From NCBI GenBank assembly GCA_900549455.1, contig UROM01000038.1, positions 1 to 14,235 on the forward strand: 14,235 nt of DNA. Reading direction: 5' to 3'. The position numbers and the translations under genes were made by a program. This DNA comes from an uncultured Collinsella sp. (GTDB lineage: Bacteria > Actinomycetota > Coriobacteriia > Coriobacteriales > Coriobacteriaceae). Under the pieces are notes generated by a model. The model worked only from the letters and a program-made list of their open reading frames with translations, was not told the origin of the DNA and did no database searches. This document shows positions 6,384 through 13,923 of the stretch, in pieces. The number at the start of each line of letters is the position of its first letter. Positions within the stretch are counted from its first letter, which is position 1.

Positions 6384-7346
6384 GTGAATTCTGAATCTAT
6401 TGCCGTCATTATCCCCTGCTACAACGAAGCCCTCACGATCGGCAAAGTCATTGACGACTTCCACCGCGAGCTTCCGCAGGCGACGGTCTACGTCTATGAC
6501 AACAACTCGTCAGACGACACCTCGAGCATCGCATCGGAACACGGCGCCACAGTGCGCTTTGAGCCGCGCCAGGGAAAGGGCAACGTCTGCCGTCAAATGT
6601 TTCGCGATATCGACGCCGCTTGTTACCTGATGGTCGACGGCGACGACACCTACCCCGCCGAGGCGGCCAAAGCCCTTTGCGAGCCCATCCTCAACGGCAT
6701 GGCCGACATGACCGTGGGCGACCGCTTGTCCAACGGCACCTATGCCGAGGAAAACAAGCGTGCCTTCCATGGTTTTGGCAACAACCTAGTTCGTGCCATG
6801 ATTAAGTGGATATACGGCTACAGTTTCGATGACGTCATGACGGGATATCGTGCCATGAGCCGCCCGTTCGTCAAGACCTTCCCCGTGCTTTCTGAGGGAT
6901 TCCAGATCGAAACCGAACTCTCGATCCATGCCGTCGACCACCGTTGGCGTATCAAAGACGTGCCCATCGAGTACCGCGACCGCCCGGAAGGCTCCGAGTC
7001 CAAGCTTAATACCGTGAGCGACGGCATTAAGGTCGTCGCCATGATCGGCACGCTGTTCAAGGACTACCGCCCGCTCAAATTCTTCAGCCTCGTAGCTCTT
7101 CTCTTTGCCATTATCGGTCTTGCCCTGGGTGTTCCCATCATTGTCGAGTATTTCCAAACCGGGCTTGTTCCGCGTTTCCCCACCGCCATACTCGCCGCAT
7201 CGTTTATGTTCCTGTGCGGCTTAAGTCTCGCGACTGGTTTTATCCTCGACTCCGTGGCAAAGGTCGAAAAAAAGCAGTGGGAAGTCAATGTGTATAGCAA
7301 ATACACCTTCGGTGACCATCGCAACGACAACGCAAACGCGAGATAG
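6384..7346 (+). CDS. Family 2 glycosyltransferase with two C-terminal membrane helices (polyprenyl-phosphate type)
   Basis: A 320-residue inverting GT-A enzyme acting on the cytoplasmic face of the membrane. The N-terminus IAVIIPCYNEALTIGKVI and DNNSSDDT give the nucleotide-binding part. VDGDDTYP holds the metal-binding DxD at residues 85-88, and EGFQIETELS is the acceptor-side motif. Two hydrophobic segments at about 233-254 and 266-288 anchor the C-terminus. This layout is that of GtrB/DPM1-like enzymes that transfer a sugar to undecaprenyl phosphate, though other acceptors are possible. The start is GTG at 6384, with AAGGAG 6 bases upstream. The same 18-base leader, with one difference, precedes the acyltransferase at 7504. 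It is divergent from the Wzm/Wzt exporter genes, in keeping with a joint role in surface glycan synthesis. Confidence 0.92.
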   Translation: MNSESIAVIIPCYNEALTIGKVIDDFHRELPQATVYVYDNNSSDDTSSIASEHGATVRFEPRQGKGNVCRQMFRDIDAACYLMVDGDDTYPAEAAKALCEPILNGMADMTVGDRLSNGTYAEENKRAFHGFGNNLVRAMIKWIYGYSFDDVMTGYRAMSRPFVKTFPVLSEGFQIETELSIHAVDHRWRIKDVPIEYRDRPEGSESKLNTVSDGIKVVAMIGTLFKDYRPLKFFSLVALLFAIIGLALGVPIIVEYFQTGLVPRFPTAILAASFMFLCGLSLATGFILDSVAKVEKKQWEVNVYSKYTFGDHRNDNANAR

Positions 7347-7507
7347 CACGCCATGCCATCGTCATGCCCCTGATAGCGCTTGCCGTTATCGAGCCGCTTG
7401 CCAACGCCCACGTTATATGGAATTAACTGTACGAAGGCTATTTCGAAGACGCCAACAGTACCCATGTAGCTAGCGTGACCAACCATGATCTAAGGAGCAT
7501 TCAGTGA
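7322..7507 (+). pseudogene. Coding-like remnant between glycosyltransferase and acyltransferase genes
   Basis: Frame 2 of this otherwise empty gap reads RHAIVMPLIALAVIEPLANA then HVIWN, a TAA stop at about 7403, and then in the same frame LYEGYFEDANSTHVASV and TNHDLRSIQ to a TGA at 7505-7507. The first part looks like a membrane helix and the second like ordinary protein. The final stop overlaps the GTG start at 7504 as GTGA, the way adjacent operon genes overlap. It could be the remains of a membrane protein gene broken by a nonsense change and truncated at the 5' side. I do not recognise the family, and chance openness over so short a stretch cannot be excluded. Confidence 0.3.
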
Positions 7508-8541
7508 AGAAAAGGTATCCCGAGTTTGATGTCGCAAAAGCAGTAGCACTTGCTGGGGTCATCATAGGCCATTCAACATACCTGGGAACACCAGATCGGC
7601 TTGCTTCCGTTTTCTACTCATTTGATATGCCTCTGTTTTTTATTGTCAGCGGATTCTTTAGCAAGCCCGAGGCTAAACTCACACCCGACTACGTTAAAAA
7701 GAATGCCAAATCACTTCTGATGCCTTATCTGATTACCTGTGTAGGCGTAATTGGATGCTCGTTCCTAGGGGCGATCTTAACAGGGAAAGCCAATCCGACA
7801 GAAATAGCAAACCACTGGTTTATGGCAAGCCTCTACGGCTGCGGAGGAATCACGCCCACAACCCCAGCATTCGTATCCGCCATTGGAGCCCTTTGGTATC
7901 TCTTCGCGCTATTCTTCGGCAAAATGCTCCTGACCGTCATTAATCAATTTCGCCATCCCACAATTATGGCTCTGGGTTTTTTCTTCTGCGGCAATGTTCT
8001 GGCCCAAATCGTTTGGCTTCCTTGGAGCATCCTGCAGGCCTTGAGCGCAACACTCTTTTTGTACATTGGACAGATCTTTAGAAAGCACACCCTACTCGAG
8101 GAAAACTCAATCGAACCCATCTGCTGGCTATTCATGGCGGGAATCTGGGGTTACTCAGCTCTATGCTTTGGAAAGCTCTACATGGTAACAAACACCTACG
8201 TTAACGGGACGCAGGATGTGATCGGGAGCATCTTTGGTTCATTGGTGATTCTAAAGCTATGCCAAATGGCTTGTAAGCATATTCCTCGCGTCACGAAACC
8301 CATCGCTTGGATCGGAAAGTACACGCTCCCGCTCTTTTGCATGCATCTTATTGAGTTGAATGTGTTTCCCTATAAATATGTTTCCGGTATTGTCGAGAGC
8401 CTTCCACTAGCGCCGTGGATCGGATATCTAATCGTCCGTTTCGCAATCATTGCACTGCTCACAGGCATCTTATACATGTTCCCGCACCCAATTTCTAAAT
8501 GGTATTTCCAGTCAAAACAAAAGCGTAAAGCTGAACGATAA
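7504..8541 (+). CDS. Acyltransferase-3 family membrane protein (putative glycan O-acyltransferase)
   Basis: A 345-residue PF01757-type integral membrane protein. The N-terminus PEFDVAKAVALAGVIIGHS has the family pattern, with the expected catalytic His23. SFDMPLFFIVSGFFSKP matches the second conserved block, and about ten hydrophobic helices follow with a basic C-terminal tail (KQKRKAER). It probably acetylates or succinylates a surface polysaccharide, but the acceptor is unknown. The start is GTG at 7504, with AAGGAG at 7492-7497 and 6 bases of spacing. Unlike the family member at 3414-4401 it is intact. Its GC content is visibly lower than that of the glycosyltransferase upstream, suggesting it arrived separately. 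The shared leader sequence hints at cassette exchange at the start codon. Confidence 0.9.
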   Translation: MKKRYPEFDVAKAVALAGVIIGHSTYLGTPDRLASVFYSFDMPLFFIVSGFFSKPEAKLTPDYVKKNAKSLLMPYLITCVGVIGCSFLGAILTGKANPTEIANHWFMASLYGCGGITPTTPAFVSAIGALWYLFALFFGKMLLTVINQFRHPTIMALGFFFCGNVLAQIVWLPWSILQALSATLFLYIGQIFRKHTLLEENSIEPICWLFMAGIWGYSALCFGKLYMVTNTYVNGTQDVIGSIFGSLVILKLCQMACKHIPRVTKPIAWIGKYTLPLFCMHLIELNVFPYKYVSGIVESLPLAPWIGYLIVRFAIIALLTGILYMFPHPISKWYFQSKQKRKAER

Positions 8542-8565
8542 AACCTACGTGCCTCTGCAAGGACA

Positions 8566-8593
8566 GCGCCTCTATTCAATTGAATAGAGGCGC
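8566..8593. terminator. Perfect 28-bp palindrome, probable bidirectional terminator
   Basis: Fourteen bases GCGCCTCTATTCAA (8566-8579) are followed directly by their exact complement (8580-8593). The palindrome lies between convergent genes ending at 8541 and 8662, so a shared terminator is likely. U-tracts are weak on both sides (ATATTAT on the plus strand). A dimeric protein-binding site is the alternative, since there is no unpaired loop in the DNA form. Confidence 0.6.
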
Positions 8594-8661
8594 ATATTAT
8601 GCCTCTCCCTATCGCCCGAGCTTATCACGAGACTTAGACTTCCCTTGTTTGCGAAATGAAA

Positions 8662-10806
8662 TCAGACAAGACATAGCATCTGAGCCACACCATAAAACAC
8701 GGACGGACATGTACTCGCCAGGGCGCCATAACGATCGGGAGACAACAAGATCCAAAACCCCAAAAAGATTGTCAGTCCGATAAGTGGAACCGTAATCCTA
8801 AAAATCACACCTTCACCTTCCGCAAAACCAGGGGTCTGAAGCAGCACTCCAAACACAAGCAAAATCAATAACCATGAGAAGTCACTAAAGTACCGCATTG
8901 TAATACTCGCAATCTGGAAATCCGCAAATAGGATTACCGATGCAACAATGAGCGAAAAGATGATGGCAGCTTTCTGGCTCTGCCTGTTCTTAGAGAACAC
9001 GGACGGAATACAGGCAAGGCCCACGAGCAAAAACGGAGCGATGGCCAGCAATCCTCCAAGATAAGGCTCATAAAACCAATAGCCCTGGTAATCAACAGCC
9101 ATGTCTACGCCGAAAACATACGGGTACCGCGCGCAAATATTCAAAGGCTGAAGCAAATACTGAAACAAAGCGGGAAGGGACCGCGATAGGTCAATTCCTC
9201 GCGAAGTCATATCACTACCAGTCAGGTTGTATGCGGCACCAAAATCAAAAACCGATCCAAACCTTATGCCGTTATACAGCATGACAGGAATTGCAACGAG
9301 AATAAATGGCGCAATTACCGACACCGTGTTGCTGGCGCCCTTTTTTGAGAAAAACAGACGTTCCCGAAATATCGCATTCCAAAAAATCGGGAAGGCAAGC
9401 AAAGAGACCAGCACGTATTGGGGCCGGCAGCCCAATGACAGGGCAATCAGAAATGAACCAAGCATGAGGTAGCTCTTCCTGAAGCCCCCGTGGTCTCCAT
9501 CCAAACGCTCCGCAGATACCCAACACGACAAGCCCAAAAACACAACAATTAAGCCAGATAAAATAGGGACAGAATAGATCTGAGGGAGAAAAACAAGGTA
9601 CAGAAGTCCACTCGCAACAAAAAATGACACTGAAGAAAGTGCGAACAGACCAAGGGAAACATCTCGTCGATAGCGCTTTGCCAAGCAATACAGCAACGCA
9701 TTGAAAGCGCAAATGAAGATCACTCCCAAAGCGAGAACGACTTGATCTGTTCTAAGATCACGACCAGTTAACAACTTGAAGGGAACAAACGCAACCAATG
9801 CCGGAAGCGCACCGAAATACGAGTAGTAACGCCCGTTATAAAAAGCATAGTCGAGGTAGTAATACTCACCAGCCTGAGATAATTCCTGAGCTCGAGCTGA
9901 AGTATCGTACGGGTTTTCCATATCAGAGAGAACGGCGGACACGGGAAGGTCTAAGGAAACCTTGCCCGACAAAAACGCATCCGCAAGATGATTGTATTGA
10001 TTGAAGTCAAATGCAATCGGCCCGTTAATTGTTGGACCGTTAGCTGGATTGTCAGCAACCCCAGACAATCGGCTGACAACAACAGATCCCGCCATCTCAA
10101 CGGTCATTAACGCGACAATGCATCCGATAACAACAGGGCGAATTGGAAACAACCTAGTCCTGTAAAGACTAGATGAGGGTCGGAAAGCAAGGAGCGCACA
10201 AGCCAATAATGCAGCAATCCCAAATCGGATGGGCTCGAAGCAAAACGGCCTCATGGCATTAATAGACGCGCCTCGGAGATCAAAGCTAAACCCCGATTCT
10301 TCTTGAATAAGCACCCGCATCTTATGCGAAACCCCAGAAAGATGCAGGCGAAGGTAATTCGAGCTTTCCATACCGCCGCAGTAATTGTAAGAAGGAAGTT
10401 CAAAGAAAGATGAGTTCGCTTCGTCAGTAGCAAGAACCTTTATTGATAAATAAGGGCCAGTCGACGTTCTCCATGACGAAGATGCCCAGCCTGGAACAGC
10501 AATATCAAGGTAAAGATTCTCAACATGGCATCCATCGGCATCGAATTCAATATAGGCGGTTTCGGGATCTACGACCTTAATCGTCCCGTCATCCTGAATC
10601 TCCAGTCCAGGACCTAGACCCCAATCTACTTCTTTCGCGTTCCCATATAGCAGAGATTCCCAGAACGGGAAGTTGAATACGAGAACCTCCAAAGCCATTG
10701 CAACCATAAGTGAAATAGCAACACAGCGAAGAATCTTCTGCAAAGTACTGGAACCATCGTGGCCAACAGGCTCAATGTTATTTCTCGCGCACTCTATAGG
10801 ATTCAT
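8662..10806 (-). CDS. Large polytopic membrane protein, GT-C glycosyltransferase-like
   Basis: A 714-residue membrane protein. A first helix at about 28-46 is followed by an extracytoplasmic domain of about 150 residues with many beta-prone stretches, then about twelve further hydrophobic segments. Between helices lies a block typical of a family seen in gut Gram-positives: FNQYNHLADAFLSGKVSLDL (267-286), MENPYD (296-301) and YAFYNGRYYSYFG (320-332). The arrangement recalls GT-C enzymes, which use polyprenyl-phosphate sugars outside the membrane, but no proven catalytic motif can be named, so function is inferred. The start at ATG 10806 is preferred: GGAG lies 6 bases upstream, and the 57 extra residues available from an ATG at 10977 look non-coding and lack a ribosome site. 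GC is the lowest in the window (42% in a 60-base line counted by hand). It stands alone on its strand; no promoter could be placed. Confidence 0.8.
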   Translation of the reverse strand: MNPIECARNNIEPVGHDGSSTLQKILRCVAISLMVAMALEVLVFNFPFWESLLYGNAKEVDWGLGPGLEIQDDGTIKVVDPETAYIEFDADGCHVENLYLDIAVPGWASSSWRTSTGPYLSIKVLATDEANSSFFELPSYNYCGGMESSNYLRLHLSGVSHKMRVLIQEESGFSFDLRGASINAMRPFCFEPIRFGIAALLACALLAFRPSSSLYRTRLFPIRPVVIGCIVALMTVEMAGSVVVSRLSGVADNPANGPTINGPIAFDFNQYNHLADAFLSGKVSLDLPVSAVLSDMENPYDTSARAQELSQAGEYYYLDYAFYNGRYYSYFGALPALVAFVPFKLLTGRDLRTDQVVLALGVIFICAFNALLYCLAKRYRRDVSLGLFALSSVSFFVASGLLYLVFLPQIYSVPILSGLIVVFLGLSCWVSAERLDGDHGGFRKSYLMLGSFLIALSLGCRPQYVLVSLLAFPIFWNAIFRERLFFSKKGASNTVSVIAPFILVAIPVMLYNGIRFGSVFDFGAAYNLTGSDMTSRGIDLSRSLPALFQYLLQPLNICARYPYVFGVDMAVDYQGYWFYEPYLGGLLAIAPFLLVGLACIPSVFSKNRQSQKAAIIFSLIVASVILFADFQIASITMRYFSDFSWLLILLVFGVLLQTPGFAEGEGVIFRITVPLIGLTIFLGFWILLSPDRYGALASTCPSVFYGVAQMLCLV

Positions 10807-10984
10807 CAAGTTCTCCAAACTAAAACTATGCGACTTCACGCGTCTGGCCGGATAAAACAAACCGGACAGGAAGGGTGGTAAACAATAAACCACGCCAGCG
10901 AACAACCCTGTACACGCAACGTTCTCGCTCGAACCACGATCAACCATTCTAAAACTACTTTCGCGTTCAGTCGTCATTCTTGCT

Positions 10985-11146
10985 CTAGACTATGCAGTAG
11001 CAGAGCACGATTATTGGAATATTCAAGGCATACGTAACCTTATGAAATAGCCGTGAAACCAGCTCGGCGATGGCCTTACCGTTCGCGATACCACCGACCT
11101 TGCGCAGCGGCCGCGAACGCCATTGCTCTTCGCGAAGAAGCGAGCC
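10985..11146 (-). pseudogene. C-terminal coding remnant in the intergenic gap before the GT-C-like gene
   Basis: The gap 10807-11304 holds no complete gene, but the minus strand is open for 53 codons from 11146 to a TAG at 10985. It reads REEQWRSRPLRKVGGIANGK then AIAELVSRLFHKVTYALN and ends IPIIVLCYCIV. It is protein-like: an amphipathic basic stretch followed by a hydrophobic tail, with GC-rich third positions like the rml genes and unlike the gene at 8662-10806. An in-frame TGA stands just upstream (11147-11149) and no start codon with a ribosome site is seen. It is most simply the 3' end of a deleted gene. I do not recognise the family. Confidence 0.4.
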
Positions 11147-11253
11147 TCACTCGCGAATTGGGTGTTTTTAGATTAGTCATAACACAAGGCTCGCAATAAG
11201 CTTGGCGACCGCCGCCGCTCTTGTCGCGGCAGGACTTTACGCCAGACACAAGA

Positions 11254-11281
11254 AAAGCCGCCGTTAAAGAACGGCGGCTTT
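11254..11281 (-). terminator. Rho-independent terminator of the rml operon
   Basis: A perfect 12-bp stem AAAGCCGCCGTT (11254-11265) and its complement (11270-11281), with a 4-base loop, lies 23 bases after the stop of the rmlCD fusion. On the minus strand it is followed by TTTTCTTGTG, a short U-tract. Strong, conventional terminator. Confidence 0.88.
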
Positions 11282-11304
11282 AACTCTCACATATTTAAGA
11301 GCGA

Positions 11305-12759
11305 CTAGAGCGTCTTGAGGTACTCCCCCAGCTCTTCCTCCCAGTCGGGCATGTGGAAGCCGGCGGACTCCAGCTTGGACAGGTCGAGCGCGGAGTGGAC
11401 CGGGCGCGGGGCGACGGGGCCCGAGGCGTTCGCATAGTAGTCGGCGGTGCTGACCGGAACCACTTTCTCCCCGTTGCCGTTGGCGGCATCGAAGACGGCG
11501 CGGGCGATGTCGGCCCAGGACTTGACCGCACCCGAGCCGGTGCAATTATAGGTGCCGTAGGGGGCGTGCGTCCCCAGCACGTGGAAGATGGCCTCGGCCA
11601 TGTCGCGCGTGAAGGTCAGGCGGCCCAGCTGGTCGTCGACCACGGTGACCCGCTCGAGCTTGTCCTCGGGGTCGGCGACGCGGTCGGACAGCCCCTTCAT
11701 CGTCTTGACGAAGTTGTGGCCCTCGCCGATGACCCAGGAGCTGCGCATGATGTAGTGGCGCGGGCACCCGGCCACGGCGATGTCGCCGGCCGCCTTGGTC
11801 TGGCCGTAGACGGACAGCGGGCTGAGGGGCTCCTCCTCGGTGTGCACCTCCGCGACGCCGTCGAAGACGTAGTCGCTGGACACGTGGACCAGGGTGATCC
11901 CGTGCTCGGCGCAGGTGCGGGCGAGAAGGGCCGGGCCGGTCGCGTTGGCCTTCCAGGCGGTCGCGCGGCCCTCGGGGGTCTCCGCTTTATCCACCGCGGT
12001 GTAGGCGCCGCAGTTGATCACGGTGCCGTAGAGCGACCAGTCGTATTCGGAGTAGGCCTCCGGGTCGGACATGTCGAAGGTGTCGATGTCGCAGAAGTCG
12101 AAGTCCTTCGCCGCGCCGCGCTCCTCGGCCAGCGCGCGGACCGCGCAGCCCAGCTGGCCGTTGCAGCCGGTGACGAGGGTGCGCCTGGGCGCCATGGGGA
12201 CGACGTCCTTCAGCATCGGGTGGTTGAGGTCGGCCTCGGAGACGGTGGCCTCCGCAAGCGGGATGGGCCACTCGATGGCGAGCTCGGGGTCGGCGAGGTT
12301 CACGAACGTGTAGGTCTTCTTCAGCTCCAGCGACCAGTGGGCGTCCACCAGGTAGGTGTAGGCGGTGCCGTCCTCGAGCGCCTGGAAGGAGTTGCCCACG
12401 CCGCGCGGGACGTAGATGGCCTTGGAGGGGTCCAGCACGGTCGTGTAGACCTTGCCGAAGGTCTCGCTGCCCTCGCGCAGGTCCACCCAGGCGCCGAATA
12501 CGCTGCCGCGGGCGACGGAGATGAACTTGTCCCAGGGCTCGGCGTGGATGCCGCGGGTGACGCCCTTCTTGTCGTTGTAGGAGATGTTGTTCTGGACGAC
12601 GCGGAGGTCGGGGATGCCGAGGGCGGTCATCTTGGCGCGCTGCCAGTTCTCCTTGAACCAGCCGCGCGAGTCGCCGTGGACGGCCAGGTCGACGACCATC
12701 AGGCCCTCGATGCCGGTCTCCGCCACGGAGAGGTCCTTCTCGAATGCGATGTCTGCCAT
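11305..12759 (-). CDS. rmlCD: RmlC-RmlD fusion: dTDP-4-dehydrorhamnose 3,5-epimerase / dTDP-4-dehydrorhamnose reductase
   Basis: A 484-residue cytoplasmic fusion carrying the last two steps of dTDP-L-rhamnose synthesis. The RmlC-like cupin spans about 1-190: DSRGWFKENWQ (30-40), GVTRGIH with expected catalytic His72, DKF with Lys78, and IEWPIPL (162-168). The RmlD short-chain reductase spans about 193-484: Rossmann loop TGCNGQLG (197-204), SSDYVFDG (294-301), and the YxxxK pair Tyr318/Lys322 in VYGQTKAAGD. In the RmlC half two usual features differ: the PxGFAHGF motif reads PRGVGNSF (Asn123 where His is usual), and the region of the usual catalytic Tyr reads DAHW. Such fusions are known in gut actinobacteria (recalled). 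The start is ATG 12759, with AGGAG 10 bases upstream; further upstream the frame is non-coding and overlaps rmlB. It is the last gene of the operon. Confidence 0.93.
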   Translation of the reverse strand: MADIAFEKDLSVAETGIEGLMVVDLAVHGDSRGWFKENWQRAKMTALGIPDLRVVQNNISYNDKKGVTRGIHAEPWDKFISVARGSVFGAWVDLREGSETFGKVYTTVLDPSKAIYVPRGVGNSFQALEDGTAYTYLVDAHWSLELKKTYTFVNLADPELAIEWPIPLAEATVSEADLNHPMLKDVVPMAPRRTLVTGCNGQLGCAVRALAEERGAAKDFDFCDIDTFDMSDPEAYSEYDWSLYGTVINCGAYTAVDKAETPEGRATAWKANATGPALLARTCAEHGITLVHVSSDYVFDGVAEVHTEEEPLSPLSVYGQTKAAGDIAVAGCPRHYIMRSSWVIGEGHNFVKTMKGLSDRVADPEDKLERVTVVDDQLGRLTFTRDMAEAIFHVLGTHAPYGTYNCTGSGAVKSWADIARAVFDAANGNGEKVVPVSTADYYANASGPVAPRPVHSALDLSKLESAGFHMPDWEEELGEYLKTL

Positions 12760-12795
12760 GTGGAAAAAGCTCCTATCGAAGAGGTTGGATAACCG

Positions 12796-12856
12796 GGGGC
12801 GCCCGCGCGGGGACGCAGGATCATCCCCATGCCCTGCGGCCCCGCGCGGGCGCCCC
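12796..12856. repeat. Very GC-rich 17-bp inverted repeat between rmlB and rmlCD
   Basis: Arms 12796-12812 (GGGGCGCCCGCGCGGGG) and 12840-12856 are exact complements. After one mismatch, six more pairs (CGCAGG with CCTGCG) extend the stem, leaving a 13-base loop. It occupies most of the 122-base gap between rmlB and rmlCD. On the minus strand it is followed by GGTTATCC, not a U-tract, so it is unlikely to be a full terminator. It may set the ratio of RmlB to RmlCD by mRNA protection or partial termination, or be a dispersed palindromic repeat. Confidence 0.65.
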
Positions 12857-12881
12857 GCGGTGCGCTTCGCCGGGGTGCGGC

Positions 12882-13904
12882 CTACTGGCCCTGTGCGCGG
12901 TAGCGGGCCTCGGTGGCCTCCTTGGCCGGGCGCCACCAGGACTCGTTGGCGACGTACCAGTCGATGGTGGCCTTGAGCCCCTCGGCGAAGTCGGTGTGGG
13001 CCGGCCTCCAGCCCAGCTCGCACTGCAGCTTGGTGGAGTCGATGGCGTAGCGGCGGTCGTGGCCGGGGCGGTCGGCGACCCAGTCGAAGTCCTCGGGGTC
13101 CTTTCCCATCGCCTCGAGGATCATACGGAGCACGGTGATGTTGTTCTTCTCGCCGTCGGCGCCGATGAGGTAGGTCTCCCCCATGCGGCCCTTGATCAGG
13201 ATGTCCCAGACGGCCGAGGAGTGGTCCTCGGTGTGGATCCAGTCGCGGACGTTCTCGCCCTTCCCGTAGAGCTTGGGGCGGACGCCGTCGATGATGTTGG
13301 TGATCTGCCTGGGGATGAACTTCTCCACGTGCTGGTAGGGGCCGTAGTTGTTGGAGCAGTTGGAGATCGTGGTTCGCAGGCCGTAGGTGCGGGTCCAGGC
13401 GCGCACGAGCATGTCGGAGCTCGCCTTGGTGCTAGAGTACGGGCTGCTCGGGTGGTACGGCGTCTCCTCGGTGAACTTGGCCGGGTCGTCGAGCGCCAGG
13501 TCGCCGTAGACCTCGTCGGTGGAGACGTGGTGGTACCGGATGCCGAATTTGCGCACGGCCTCCAGCAGGCGGAAGGTGCCCTCGACGTTGGTGCGCAGGA
13601 AGGGCTCCGGGTCGGCGATGGAGTTGTCGTTGTGGCTCTCGGCGGCGTAGTGCACGATCGCGTCGTGGCCCGGGACGATCCTGTCGAGCAGCTCGGCGTC
13701 GCAGATGTCGCCCACGACGAGCTCCACGCGGTCGGAGGGCAGCCCGGCGATGTTCTCGGGGTTGCCGGCGTAGGTCAGCTTGTCCAGGACGGTCACGTGC
13801 ACCCCGGGGTGGTTGTCCACCACGTAGTGCACGAAGTTGCTGCCGATGAAGCCGCAGCCGCCCGTGACGATGATGTTCCTGGGGAAGAAGGTCTCCTCTG
13901 CCAT
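12882..13904 (-). CDS. rmlB: dTDP-glucose 4,6-dehydratase (RmlB)
   Basis: A 340-residue NAD-dependent extended short-chain dehydrogenase that converts dTDP-glucose to dTDP-4-keto-6-deoxyglucose, the second step of dTDP-L-rhamnose synthesis. It shows the NAD loop TGGCGFIGSN (14-23), DKLTYAGN (41-48), AAESHNDNSI (87-96), the catalytic STDEVYGD with Thr129-Asp130-Glu131, the YSSTK pair Tyr156/Lys160, SNCSNNYGPYQ and VRDWIH. AAESHVDRSI is the usual form of the fourth motif, so HNDN is a small variation; the remaining active-site residues are present. The start is ATG 13904, with GAGGAG 8 bases upstream. rmlA ends 19 bases before it and rmlCD follows, on the same strand. GC is very high (73% in one 60-base line counted by hand), like the aro genes and unlike genes 7504-10806. 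Confidence 0.96.
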   Translation of the reverse strand: MAEETFFPRNIIVTGGCGFIGSNFVHYVVDNHPGVHVTVLDKLTYAGNPENIAGLPSDRVELVVGDICDAELLDRIVPGHDAIVHYAAESHNDNSIADPEPFLRTNVEGTFRLLEAVRKFGIRYHHVSTDEVYGDLALDDPAKFTEETPYHPSSPYSSTKASSDMLVRAWTRTYGLRTTISNCSNNYGPYQHVEKFIPRQITNIIDGVRPKLYGKGENVRDWIHTEDHSSAVWDILIKGRMGETYLIGADGEKNNITVLRMILEAMGKDPEDFDWVADRPGHDRRYAIDSTKLQCELGWRPAHTDFAEGLKATIDWYVANESWWRPAKEATEARYRAQGQ

Positions 13905-13923
13905 GTTCGTATCTCCTCAGTTC

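Noticed and set aside
10807..10977. A 57-residue N-terminal extension of the GT-C-like protein
   Set aside because: No ribosome site lies before 10977, the residues look random, and GGAG sits correctly before the ATG at 10806, which is followed by the first membrane helix.
11129..11194. Inverted repeats GCGAGCCT/AGGCTCGC and the CTTCGCGAAG palindrome as a mobile element end
   Set aside because: The arms are short (8-10 bases), the spacer is about 39 bases, there is no flanking target duplication and no transposase nearby, so chance or decayed coding sequence is a better explanation.
12760..13023. An N-terminal extension of 88 residues on the rmlCD fusion
   Set aside because: It overlaps rmlB out of frame and crosses the GC-rich hairpin. 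It is Arg/Gly-rich with no homology pattern, and a ribosome site and the RmlC fold begin at 12759.
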